From: an uncultured Candidatus Entotheonella sp. | GTDB lineage: Bacteria > Tectomicrobia > Entotheonellia > Entotheonellales > Entotheonellaceae | Direction: 5' to 3' | NCBI GenBank assembly: GCA_958295825.1 | Contig: OY282375.1 | Location: 3,457,489 to 3,521,488, forward strand | DNA: 64,000 bases | Shown here: positions 8,832 through 16,642 of the stretch, piece by piece | Layout: every line of letters starts with the position of its first letter | Numbering within the stretch: the stretch's first letter is position 1 | The notes under the pieces: model-generated | Databases searched by the model: none | What the model saw: only the letters and a program-made list of their open reading frames with translations | Told to the model about the DNA's origin: nothing | Position numbers and translations under genes: made by a program

Positions 8832-9650
8832 GGCTCAGGACCTATAAAAGGGTATCATGGGGCCTGTGATGAGAGTCAACACGCTGACGCCACTAGGAGA
8901 GCGATCATGCCCGAGCACCTCTTCTGGCTGGCCGACGACCCGTTTGACCGCCTCAAACCCCTGTCACCCAACAAGGGGCGCGGCGTCCCACGCGTCGATG
9001 ACCGAAAGGTTATCAGCGGCATCATCCACGTCATCCGCTATGGGCTGAGGTGGCGCGACGCGCCCGCCTGTTACGGACCCCGCAAGACGCTCTACAACCG
9101 CTTTCGTGCGCTGGAGCAGGGCAGCGGTCTTCGACCGCATCTTCCAAGCCCTGGCTGCCGAAAGCACCGCCACCGCGACGCTCACGATCGATAGCACCCA
9201 TCGGAGGGCGCATCGCACCGCCGCCAGCCTGCTCAAGGGGGGGCTTTGCCACGCCAGATCGGACGCACCCGGGGTGGGCTGAATTCGAAGCTCCACGCCG
9301 TCTGCGACGGCAAGCCCGTCGTGCTGCTGTTGACGGCGGGGCTGATACGGTACTTGACGCCCTACCGAAAGCCGCTGTCCTGATAGCCGACAAGGGTTAT
9401 GACAGCAACCGGCTGCGCGAGGCCCTTGCCGAACGTGGCGTCAAGTCCTGCATTCCGGGCCGCGCCAACCGTAAAGAGCCCATCATCTACGACACCGAGT
9501 TGTACAAGAGCCGCAACCTCATTGAGCGCCTGTTTGGCCGGCTCAAGGATTGGCGCCGCATCGCCACTCGTTACGACCGCTGTGCGCATACGTTCTTCAG
9601 TGCCATCTGCATAGCTGCCACGGTTAGTTTCTGGTTATGAGTCCTGAGCC
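8832..9650 (+). mobile_element. IS5-family insertion sequence, copy 1 (degenerate)
   Basis: Bounded by inverted repeats GGCTCAGGAC (8832-8841) and GTCCTGAGCC (9641-9650), flanked on both sides by TA, the probable two-base target duplication. The left end continues with CTATAAAAGGGTATCATGG, shared with the two other copies at 41.2 and 43.5 kb (inverted there). Family placement rests on the transposase and on the split reading-frame architecture seen in the least damaged copy; TA duplication and -1 frameshifting suggest the IS427 group. Confidence 0.9.
8907..9640 (+). pseudogene. IS5-family transposase, frameshifted (copy 1)
   Basis: The ATG at 8907 follows AGGAGAGCGATC and opens with MPEHLFWLADDPFDRL. 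An extra T near 9103 (CGCTTTCG instead of CGCTTCG in the other copies) shifts the frame after LYNRF. The A-run before the G-run that serves as frameshift signal in copy 3 is also shortened. The C-terminal half is readable from about 9265 and keeps the second Asp (LIADKGYD) and the Glu (NLIERLFGRLKD) of the DDE triad. As written it cannot make a full transposase. Confidence 0.85.
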
Positions 9651-9671
9651 TAAATGTCAACAGGCCCATAG

Positions 9672-10488
9672 ACCCAGCTCGGAAATACCGGACGAACCGT
9701 GTCGATTTCTGGACCGTCTCCCGAACCAACCGCCGGGGTTTCGTGGACCGCGAACCCTTAAGCCCCGAACGAGCCGCGGGAAGCTTGCCACATCGCCATG
9801 ATCGGCGATTCCATGGTAGTGGCGCACCAAGTCCCCATCCCCGACAAATTTCATGTCCGCCTCAAAGCCCTCGCCACCCGGAAACTTCCTGACCTGGACA
9901 TCACCACCTCGGCGTTCGGCTTCGGAGGCAGTGGACAGATCATGCAACTGCCGTTCTATGACGGATATGCGTGGCGCCTGTGCCCCAAGCTGCTGGTGCT
10001 CGTCTTCAGCGACAACGACTTCATGAAGCAATCTTCTTGAGTGGGCTGGACATCAAGGCCGAGAAGTTTTTTTCGACCTGATCACAAACGGATCCCGTGG
10101 GCGGAGATTCTGAGTCAGCACCCCCGCTACGCAGCGCTGCTTGTGGATGGCGGCCAACCAGATGGGCGGACATAAGAGAAACGTTCTGAGGGACGACGCG
10201 CCGCCCTTTGTCGAGGAAACTCTGGACTTCACGGCCTTGGCTCTGGATCAAGTCAAGGAACGAGCGGAACGCGACGGCGCCTCATTGGTCATCCTGGCGA
10301 CGCACGGCTTCGATCGGAAATTCAGACACGTGTACGCCATGACCGAAGCGCGACAGATTCCTCTCATCGACGAATACGACCCCATCGTCCGCCTAGGGCG
10401 GCAGCACCGGGGACGCGACCTTTCGTCAGGATGGACACTGGAACGCTACTGCCATCAGTGGGCAGCGGAAGCCCTGCTCGAAATCTGA
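9672..10488 (+). pseudogene. SGNH/GDSL-hydrolase-like gene, multiply frameshifted
   Basis: Pieces of one protein can be read across three frames: a start-side piece around 9700-9770 (RTNRRGFVDREP), then block I of an SGNH hydrolase (MIGDSMVVAHQVP, 9798) with GFGGSGQI and VLVFSDNDFM. Next comes a piece around 10035-10140 (LSGLDIKAEKF), and last a C-terminal piece (10141-10488) with LVILATHGFDRKF and HQWAAEALLEI. The catalytic Asp/His block appears as QDGHWNAT only in a neighbouring frame near 10428-10455, showing two offsetting indels there. Such enzymes act on acyl or acetyl groups, often of surface polysaccharides. Adjacent to IS copy 1. Product identity is moderately sure; non-functionality is clear. 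Confidence 0.7.
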
Positions 10489-10503
10489 AGCAGAACCAGG
10501 AAG

Positions 10504-10914
10504 CCTGTATGGTGCGAGAGGCTTTCAAACCTGCCCCCTCCCTACGCTCTTCCTACCTGGCGGCGCATGAGTCCATCGCGTCTGGGGAACCGGCGGCCCG
10601 CTCCGACTTTGACATCTATCCTCGTGAGAATGCGTTGACCTGCCTCAAGTCGCCATGCGGTGTGCCGGATACGCAGGCGCGTTTCTTTCTGCACGTCGTC
10701 CCGGAGGCTGTGGAAGACCTGCCGGCCCACCGCCGGCAGTACGGCTTCGACAATCTGGATTTCCACTACGACGACCACGGCTCAATGCCGGCTCTGGTCT
10801 TTGACGGCAGGTGGAGCGTCGGCTGTCCGATTATCCCATTGCCAGCATCAGAACCGGGTAGTACGCTCCCGGCGAAGGCCAAATCTGGAAAGCGGAGTTC
10901 CCCGTTGGCGCGGT
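10504..10914 (+). pseudogene. Fragment of a conserved C-terminal domain ('FFLHVVP...GFDNLDF' type), frameshifted with internal stop
   Basis: In frame from about 10590 the text reads FDIYPRENALTCLKSPC, DTQARFFLHVVP, DLPAHRRQYGFDNLDF. From about 10830 the same domain continues one frame over (PDYPIASIRTG, TAG stop, YAPGEGQIWKAEFPVGA). The TAG sits where family members, as I recall them, have Gln. I remember this module from the C-termini of larger membrane proteins of bacteria but cannot name a function. Frameshift plus nonsense codon make it a remnant. Confidence 0.5.
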
Positions 10915-11003
10915 CAGGGGCGAGGCCGCCGCCCGGTCCGCGCCGAGCAGGGCGCCCGGCTGCTGATTGTCTCCGGGGCGGGAGGGGTGTAGAATTTCTG
11001 TCC

Positions 11004-11228
11004 ATGAGCGAAGCCCTCGCCTTCGACAGCTATCAATTCGTCAAGCACTTGACGGACAGCGGCTTCACCGAGGGTCTTCGGTTAGCCGGTCGTGGCGAGA
11101 AAATCCACGAAGCAGTGCGGGCCAACCTGTGCGCCATCGCGAGTGATGCGGTGGGGACCTTCAACATCGCTGGCGGAGCGCCGGTACGCACCGGAGAGTT
11201 GTTCCGCGTGGAGCGCCTGCTCGGCTGA
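11004..11228 (+). pseudogene. Chimeric fragment: DUF1640-like N-terminus joined to the C-terminus of an NAD-dependent epimerase/dehydratase
   Basis: The ATG at 11004 opens with MSEALAFDSYQFVKHLTDSGFTE, the N-terminus of the DUF1640/CCDC90-type coiled-coil proteins. After residue ~21 it changes abruptly to a sequence (EAVRANLCAIASDAVGTF, NIAGGAPVRTGELF) typical of the C-terminal part of extended SDR epimerases (V/YNIAGGxxVSVxEL). The joint at about 11066 looks like a recombination junction. The epimerase tail sits 80 bp ahead of the heptose-nucleotide genes, so an SDR enzyme may once have belonged to that cluster. Confidence 0.5.
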
Positions 11229-11307
11229 CGCCCCGATGTTTCATTGGCTAACGGGCTCGTGCGCACGTAGCGTACTTTCGCGAGCCGGCTTGAAGGACAA
11301 TCCCGAC

Positions 11308-12030
11308 ATGATCCCTCGATTCTTCCTGTTGGCTGCAGGGGTTGGTTCACGATTGAGGCCCCTGACTGACACGTGTCCCAAAGCACTGGTTGAGATTGGC
11401 GGTCGCCCTCTATTGGACCGGTGGTTCCATCGAATTGAAGCGGTTGCAAACGGGCGGGCGGAAATTCGAATCAACACGCATCATCTACACGAACAGATCG
11501 TCGCCCGAACGAATGTGTATCAGGAACAATCTTCGTCGAGCTGGGGCGTCTGTCACGAGGACTCGTTGCTTGGAACGGCGGGGACGTTGTTCAGACACCT
11601 GGATTGGATAGACAGTTCCACTGGCAGTATCGTGATCTATGCGGACAACTTCTCGAGTATCGACCTCGGGCGTTTCTGGTCCGCCCACCTGGATAGGGGA
11701 GCCGATATGACGGTTGCGCTATTTCGCGCCAGCACACCGGAATCATGCGGAATCGTAGAACTGAGCAGCGCCAATATCATTATCGACTTCGAGGAGAAAC
11801 CAACGAAACCGAAGTCAAGTCTCGCCAATGCCGGAATACTTGCCTTCAAACCAGGGGTTCTCAGATCAATTCTCAACCCTGAAGACCATGATATGGCGCG
11901 TGATGTACTGCCGCGTTGCGTGGGACGGGCCGTCGGCTGGCATATTGACGGGTTTCATTACGATATAGGAACGAAAAGGGACTTGAACCTTGTGAGAAAC
12001 AAGGTCGAAACCGGAGAGATCATCCCATGA
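11308..12030 (+). CDS. hddC: Sugar-phosphate nucleotidyltransferase, probable D-glycero-alpha-D-manno-heptose-1-phosphate guanylyltransferase
   Basis: 240 residues, RmlA/ManC-like fold: LLAAGVGSRLRPLTDTCPKALVEIGGRPLLD is the nucleotide-binding signature, followed by IYADNFS (metal-binding Asp), FEEKP and NAGILAF. The family joins a sugar-1-phosphate to an NTP. The next three genes encode the other steps to GDP-D-glycero-D-manno-heptose, so HddC is the contextual assignment; a general hexose-1-phosphate nucleotidyltransferase is the alternative. The frame is open upstream to about 11092, but homology begins at the ATG at 11308. Its ribosome site is weak (AAGGA, ten bases away). The stop overlaps the next ATG by four bases. 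Confidence 0.8.
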   Translation: MIPRFFLLAAGVGSRLRPLTDTCPKALVEIGGRPLLDRWFHRIEAVANGRAEIRINTHHLHEQIVARTNVYQEQSSSSWGVCHEDSLLGTAGTLFRHLDWIDSSTGSIVIYADNFSSIDLGRFWSAHLDRGADMTVALFRASTPESCGIVELSSANIIIDFEEKPTKPKSSLANAGILAFKPGVLRSILNPEDHDMARDVLPRCVGRAVGWHIDGFHYDIGTKRDLNLVRNKVETGEIIP

Positions 12031-12617
12031 ACCATCCTGGAAAAGAAGCTCTATCCTGGCTGCGCAGCCTCGCCAAGTTATTGGACGAATCAACCTGCCG
12101 ATACCAGGGAACCCCCGTATCATTGGACCAGGGTCTGAAAACCCTGCTGCAGATCTGGTCGAGACAGACCGCTCACGACCGTTCAGTTTTCTGGATCGGC
12201 AACGGCGGCAGCGCGGCGCTGGTTTCGCACCTGTCTCAGGATTTGCTCAACAAATGCGGGGTTAGATCTCTGACTTTCAACGACCCTTCTCTGATTACCT
12301 GCATGTCGAACGACTATGGGTATGAGCAGGTCTTCAAGCGCCCCTTGCGGGCCCTCGCCCGTGAACAGGATGTTCTGATGGCGGTGTCGAGCTCCGGAAT
12401 GTCGCCGAACATCGTGGATGCCGCCCGAGCGGCTCTCGAGATCGGGATGGACCTGGTGACATTCTCGGCGTTCTCGGCCGACAACCGCTTGCACAAGCTG
12501 CAATCCACACTGTCCTTCCATACGCCGACCGAGATCTATGGCCACGCCGAACTCACCCATGAAGCGTTGATTCACGCCGCGGTGGACATGTTTTCTCGAG
12601 GGGAAGGGGGAAGATGA
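12027..12617 (+). CDS. gmhA: Sedoheptulose-7-phosphate isomerase (SIS domain)
   Basis: 196 residues with one SIS domain. FWIGNGGSAALVSHLSQDL is the phosphosugar-binding entry of GmhA; SSSGMSPNIVDA gives the second phosphate loop; HAELTHEALIHAAVDM is the C-terminal helix that completes the active site of the tetramer. GmhA converts D-sedoheptulose 7-phosphate to D-glycero-D-manno-heptose 7-phosphate, the first committed step to heptose nucleotides. It overlaps its neighbours on both sides by four bases (ATGA), a tightly coupled operon. The length matches the family. Confidence 0.85.
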   Translation: MNHPGKEALSWLRSLAKLLDESTCRYQGTPVSLDQGLKTLLQIWSRQTAHDRSVFWIGNGGSAALVSHLSQDLLNKCGVRSLTFNDPSLITCMSNDYGYEQVFKRPLRALAREQDVLMAVSSSGMSPNIVDAARAALEIGMDLVTFSAFSADNRLHKLQSTLSFHTPTEIYGHAELTHEALIHAAVDMFSRGEGGR

Positions 12618-13684
12618 TCATCACTCGCACCCCATATCGAGTCAGCTTGATGGGAGGCGGAACGGATTTCCCGGCTTTCTTTCGCGAACGCGGTGGCTTG
12701 GTGATAAGTGCTGCGGTGAACAGGCATTTTTATGTCAGCATGGCTCGTCGCCTTGACGACAGTATACGCTTGTCCTACTCCAAGACGGAGACGGTTCAGA
12801 CTTCGAGAGACCTGGAGCATGACATCGCACGTACGGTCCTTGCGCGGTACGACCTTCATTCCGGATTGGAAATCGGAATGATCGGTGAGGTTCCCGGGGG
12901 AACCGGCTTGGGATCAAGCAGCGCCGTTACCGTTGGGTTGCTGCACGCAGTTCGAACCTTCTTTGGCTTGGAGTGCAGCGCGGATACGCTGGCAAAGGAA
13001 TCGGTGATTATCGAGACTGAACTGTTGAATAAACCCATTGGGTGGCAAGATCAATATGGGGTAGCTTTCCCCGCCTTGAAGAAGATACGGTTCAATCGAG
13101 ATGATACGGTGCAGGTGGAACCGATAATGCTGGCGCCCGAGAGCCGAACGGCCCTGGAAGCTCACTCCCTGCTTGTATATACGGGCGAGACGAGAAAAGC
13201 GGAGACGGTGTTGTCAGGCCAGTCATCTAATACGGATGCCAATCAATCCGGTCTTGAGGCTATCCGCAGTGTTGCCCAGGATATGCTGGCGGTCCTTCAG
13301 GACAGTCCGCTCGACTTGCCGTTGATGGGATCGATGCTCAGTGAGAGTTGGATGATCAAGCGCACGTTTGCTGCCAACGTCAGCAATCCGGAAATCGATG
13401 AATGGTACCAATCAGGGATCGCGTCAGGGGCGTGGGGCGGGAAACTGCTTGGCGCCGGCGGTGGCGGTTTCATGCTGTTCCTGGTGCCCGCAGAACAGCA
13501 GGCGGCCATGCTCTCCCGCATGGGAAACCCGCCGGCATTCCCGTTGGTGCTGGATTCGATCGGCTCGCAGCTCATATATGAAAGCGGGAGCCGCCGGAGT
13601 GTGGTTTCTGATACAGGACGATATGATGAGAGCGTTCCGGAAGTCGCAGTCCGCGGTGTTCCTGGACCGGGACGGTACGATTAA
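12614..13684 (+). CDS. hddA: D-glycero-alpha-D-manno-heptose 7-phosphate kinase (GHMP family)
   Basis: 356 residues. GHMP kinase motifs: TPYRVSLMGGGTDFPAFF at the N-terminus, PGGTGLGSSSAVTVGLL near residue 95 (ATP loop) and KLLGAGGGGFMLFL near 278. In the GDP-heptose route HddA phosphorylates the C1 position of heptose 7-phosphate with alpha configuration; fucokinase/galactokinase relatives are the alternative, but the gmhA and gmhB neighbours favour HddA. The last ~20 codons overlap the start of the next gene by about 60 bases in a different frame. That tail (SGSRRSVVSDTGRYD and on) may be an extension caused by a lost stop. Confidence 0.85.
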   Translation: MIITRTPYRVSLMGGGTDFPAFFRERGGLVISAAVNRHFYVSMARRLDDSIRLSYSKTETVQTSRDLEHDIARTVLARYDLHSGLEIGMIGEVPGGTGLGSSSAVTVGLLHAVRTFFGLECSADTLAKESVIIETELLNKPIGWQDQYGVAFPALKKIRFNRDDTVQVEPIMLAPESRTALEAHSLLVYTGETRKAETVLSGQSSNTDANQSGLEAIRSVAQDMLAVLQDSPLDLPLMGSMLSESWMIKRTFAANVSNPEIDEWYQSGIASGAWGGKLLGAGGGGFMLFLVPAEQQAAMLSRMGNPPAFPLVLDSIGSQLIYESGSRRSVVSDTGRYDESVPEVAVRGVPGPGRYD

Positions 13685-14198
13685 TCGAGAGGTTCATTAT
13701 CTTTCCCGACCGGAGCAACTTGAGTTGTTGCCTGGGGCGTCCGAGGGGCTGCGGAGTCTTCACGAAGCGGGGTACTTGCTGGTCGTCGTGACCAATCAGT
13801 CTGCGGTCGGTCGCGGTTTGCTGAACAGGGATCGGCTTGACGAAATCCACCGGTGCCTGAGTGGTATGCTCGATGCTGAAGGAGTGAAAATTGCTGCTTG
13901 GTACGACTGTCCACACCGTCCGGATGACGGATGTTCGTGCCGCAAACCAGCCATCGGTCTGTTCGAGCGGGGACGTCGAGAGCTTGGGATCTCTCTGGAT
14001 CACGCATGGATGGTGGGGGACCGGCTGAGCGATTTGCAAGCTGGCCGTGCGATTGGTGCACGAACCATTCTGGTCGCAACCGGATATGGGCGCCGGGAGT
14101 ATCGGCTGCCGCAGCGCCACGAGTACACCGACTACTACGCCGAATCCCTCATTGACGTCGCTCAGATAATCACGGAATTTCCTATATTAAGGTCTTGA
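13623..14198 (+). CDS. gmhB: D-glycero-D-manno-heptose 1,7-bisphosphate phosphatase (HAD, GmhB-type)
   Basis: 191 residues. HAD motif I VFLDRDGTINREVHYL, motif II VVVTNQS, the GmhB zinc loop CPHRPDDGCSCRKP (about residues 97-110) and MVGDRLSDLQAG (motif IV) are all present. The enzyme removes the C7 phosphate from heptose 1,7-bisphosphate, giving the substrate of HddC. Two adjacent ATGs (13623 and 13626) are possible; both lie inside the end of hddA. The four genes 11308-14198 run without gaps and together supply the full route from sedoheptulose 7-phosphate to GDP-heptose. GC content is visibly lower than in flanking housekeeping genes, suggesting acquisition by transfer. Confidence 0.88.
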   Translation: MMRAFRKSQSAVFLDRDGTINREVHYLSRPEQLELLPGASEGLRSLHEAGYLLVVVTNQSAVGRGLLNRDRLDEIHRCLSGMLDAEGVKIAAWYDCPHRPDDGCSCRKPAIGLFERGRRELGISLDHAWMVGDRLSDLQAGRAIGARTILVATGYGRREYRLPQRHEYTDYYAESLIDVAQIITEFPILRS

Positions 14199-14686
14199 CG
14201 TAAACCGACTAACGGCTTATGATTCTCTTATTACAACTGTCGGACTGCCTTCAGCGTCACAGTTGGCACGATCTTCCACCCCACCCACGTGCCCCTTCAG
14301 AAGTGGTTTCTAGAGCAATTTCGGTTCTAGTTGTACTATCATGGTATCGGCTAGCTTGAGTCGTCTTTCCTATCGCTTTCCCACAGGAGACCTCCAACCA
14401 TGGCACCGGACCTGAGATCATCGCCATTTTCGGCCCACATTACGTGAGAATGAGCCCACATTGCTGAGACCGAGACCGGAAGCATGAGACCCGGCGGTCT
14501 TTCCCTCCTTCGTCTGTGGCTTTCCTGCGTCCCGCAGGCCTTCCTTGTACCAAGAAAACGGACGATTTTCTGGTTCCTTCGAGCAATGTCCAAAAACCCG
14601 CCAATCCTCACAAGACAACCCGTTTCATATTTCTTGGCAACATCGCATGAGGGTCACCGTCTATTCTGAAAGAGAAGGCAGACACC
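14199..14686. other. Long intergenic stretch without recognisable genes
   Basis: About 490 bases between the heptose operon and a resolvase remnant. Short overlapping frames on both strands (for example 14418-14618 minus) show no family signature or convincing ribosome site. It probably holds a decayed junction between transferred segments. Confidence 0.5.
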
Positions 14687-14937
14687 ATGCTGATCGGCTA
14701 CGCGAGAGTCTCCAAGGCTGACGGTACTCAACTCCTCGACCCGCAGCGTGACGCCCTGCTCGATGCCGGCGTCGACGAAAGAGCGCATCTACGAAGACCG
14801 CGCCTCGGGACGCCATGACCACCGACCCGGCCTGCGCGTGCTCGCCGGTGCCGAGACCGGCACCACCACCGCCAGAGGGCGCCTGGGCGGCAGGCATCGC
14901 AAGATGGACGTGGCCACGGCTCGGTGAAGGCACCCGG
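14687..14937 (+). pseudogene. Serine recombinase (Tn3-type resolvase) remnant
   Basis: Begins MLIGYARVSKADGTQLLDPQRDAL, the catalytic-domain entry of TnpR-like resolvases with the nucleophile Ser in YARVS. A frameshift after AGVDE is followed by RIYEDRASGRHDHRPGL in the next frame. Almost all of the rest of the catalytic domain is missing; a short GRLGGRHRK-like stretch recalls the linker before the helix-turn-helix. Clearly broken by deletion and frameshift; it marks a former transposon or integrated element. Confidence 0.75.
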
Positions 14938-15089
14938 CCAGAAGCTGCTTGACGCGGACCAGGCAATGAAGCGCCGGTGGGAAGCGCCGACGGGCGGCGA
15001 CCCGCGCCGGACACCGCCGCCGCGCCTCGATACGGCTCCTGCCAGGCTTCCAGGTTGTCCGGCGCTTCGTCGGGCCGTCCTGCAGCACG

Positions 15090-15389
15090 CTATTCAGCGG
15101 GTTCCGGGCCGATGCCGGCTTTTTCTTCGAGGCGCGTGATGCGCCCCTCGAAGACGCGCAGCACGTCCTTGATCTCGTCGTGCTGGCGCTGGTTCTCCGC
15201 CTGCAGGGTGTCGAACCGGCGGTTCATGTCATCGAACCGGCGGTTGTTTTCCGTCTGCATGCTGTCGAAACGCCGGTTCATCTCCGTCTGCATGGCGTCC
15301 AGCCGGCCGTTGACCTGGTTGAACATGGTCACCATGGCGACGAACAAGCCCGCCAACAGCACGGTGTTGCTGATCGTCTTCCAGTCCAT
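15090..15389 (-). CDS. Small membrane-anchored coiled-coil protein (NRRFDxMQTEN repeats)
   Basis: 99 residues. One N-terminal membrane helix (ISNTVLLAGLFVAMVTMF, about 6-23) is followed by a coiled coil built of degenerate 11-residue units (NRRFDSMQTEN, NRRFDDM, NRRFDTLQAEN) and a conserved C-terminal segment VFEGRITRLEE ending in an acidic tail. A CAGGAGAAGCGT ribosome site lies before the ATG at 15389. A relative with the same anchor, repeat and FEGRITRLEE end lies at 42593-42949. Function unknown; topology suggests a periplasmic or cytoplasmic rod tethered to the inner membrane. Both copies sit in debris from mobile elements. Confidence 0.7.
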   Translation of the reverse strand: MDWKTISNTVLLAGLFVAMVTMFNQVNGRLDAMQTEMNRRFDSMQTENNRRFDDMNRRFDTLQAENQRQHDEIKDVLRVFEGRITRLEEKAGIGPEPAE

Positions 15390-15517
15390 ACGCTTCTCCT
15401 GTCAGTTGAATGACGGACGGCTTCGAGAAGTCAAAAGAAAGACGATAAATATCGCTAGAGGCCAAAAACAAAATGGACTCCCCCGCCTGCGGGCAACAGC
15501 TAACCTCCTCAGCCGAC

Positions 15518-16642
15518 CTACCGGACTACGCCGTTACTGTAGTAGATCGCCCCTGGGTTTTTGTTGCCGTTTGTGTATGACCCAAAATGCCCATCTCTCT
15601 GTCCCTGGGCATTGTATCTCCCATAAGCGCCATGCCTCGTGCCGGCACTGTAGGTCTCGAAGCTCCAACCCCCGGAACTGTAGAAGTAATACTGGACACC
15701 TTCCTTATCACCATTGACGTGGGTATAGAACCAGCCATCAGGCCTTCCTTCACTGTCGTATCTACAAGACGAGAGACGGACGCCGTTGTCGTACTGCTCG
15801 ACGTCTACATGGCCGGATGAAGAAACATAAAGTCTTTGCCCATGGTAATCCCCGTTGCTGTTTCTCTGTCCATGCCAACCCGTGGCGAGTCCTGCCACGT
15901 TCGGCGCGGGGGCGATGCGGGTGATTTGATGGCCGACCGCAACGTGCCCGTCGACAAGGGTGTGGCGGATCGTTCCACCGGAAACGCATGCTCCGGGTAG
16001 CTCCGACTGGCCTGGAGACGGCGCAGAGGCAGGCGGTGCAGGTCGGCGGTGGCTCGCCCCCAGTGACCTGCCCCGTCATCGCGCCACTATCTTCACCCCA
16101 GTCGAATGTGCCGGTGACATTCCTCCCGTCCTCGCCCGTGGCGCCGGCGGTCTCTACCCCATCGCCCGTGACGGTGAAACTGCCGTCGAGTTCAATGTCG
16201 CCTTCCACCTTCTTTGCGTCGCCACCCGGACCTACCGCCTCCCCCGAGACCGGGCTGCCGGTGGGTGTCGGGGTATCGTCGGAGGCCGGCGGCTCTTCGC
16301 TCTGCGTGGAGAGCGTGTCGTCCGGGCTCAACCGGCTGACGACGTTCTCAATAGCCTGTTTCCCTCGTTCGACTCGGGCGCGAAGGGCGTCCATTTTCTC
16401 CGTTGTCCAAGCCTTCGCGTCTACAGGTATCCCCCCAGTCCACGGTCGTCTTCATGCGCGAGATGATCCACAGCCATGGTGCAGAATTCCTTGGATGCGT
16501 CGTCGATTTCGCCGCATAAGGCGCGGGCGCCCTCAGCGGAAGCATCGTCAGTACGCAAAGCAAGTACTGACGATGGAAGAAAACTCACGTCCGGTATGAA
16601 TAAACGGTGGCGAATCGTTTCACAACGGTTGAAGCAACGCAT
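15518..16642 (-). pseudogene. Secreted/surface protein with C-terminal MORN-like repeats, two frameshifts
   Basis: Three frames join to one protein. A first part from the ATG at 16642 (one base overlap with the preceding stop, TGATG) runs to DDRGLGGY, then shifts at a six-C run (16431-16436, plus strand) into DAKAWTTEKMDALRARVERG and an Asp/Gly/Thr-rich region. A second shift near 16010-16030 leads to LVDGHVAVGHQITRIAPAPN. The last 126 residues hold repeats of the type Y-x-x-x-G-x-x-x-G-x-x-x-x-Y-x-NG (YDSEGRPDGWFY, YNAQGQRDGHFGSYTNG), MORN/YwqK-like. No function known. Frameshifts may be decay or a phase-variable run. Confidence 0.55.

Noticed and set aside
14418-14618. 66-codon minus-strand frame as a gene
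   Set aside because: No ribosome site, no family signature, and an overlapping frame on each strand of similar length; treated as non-coding.
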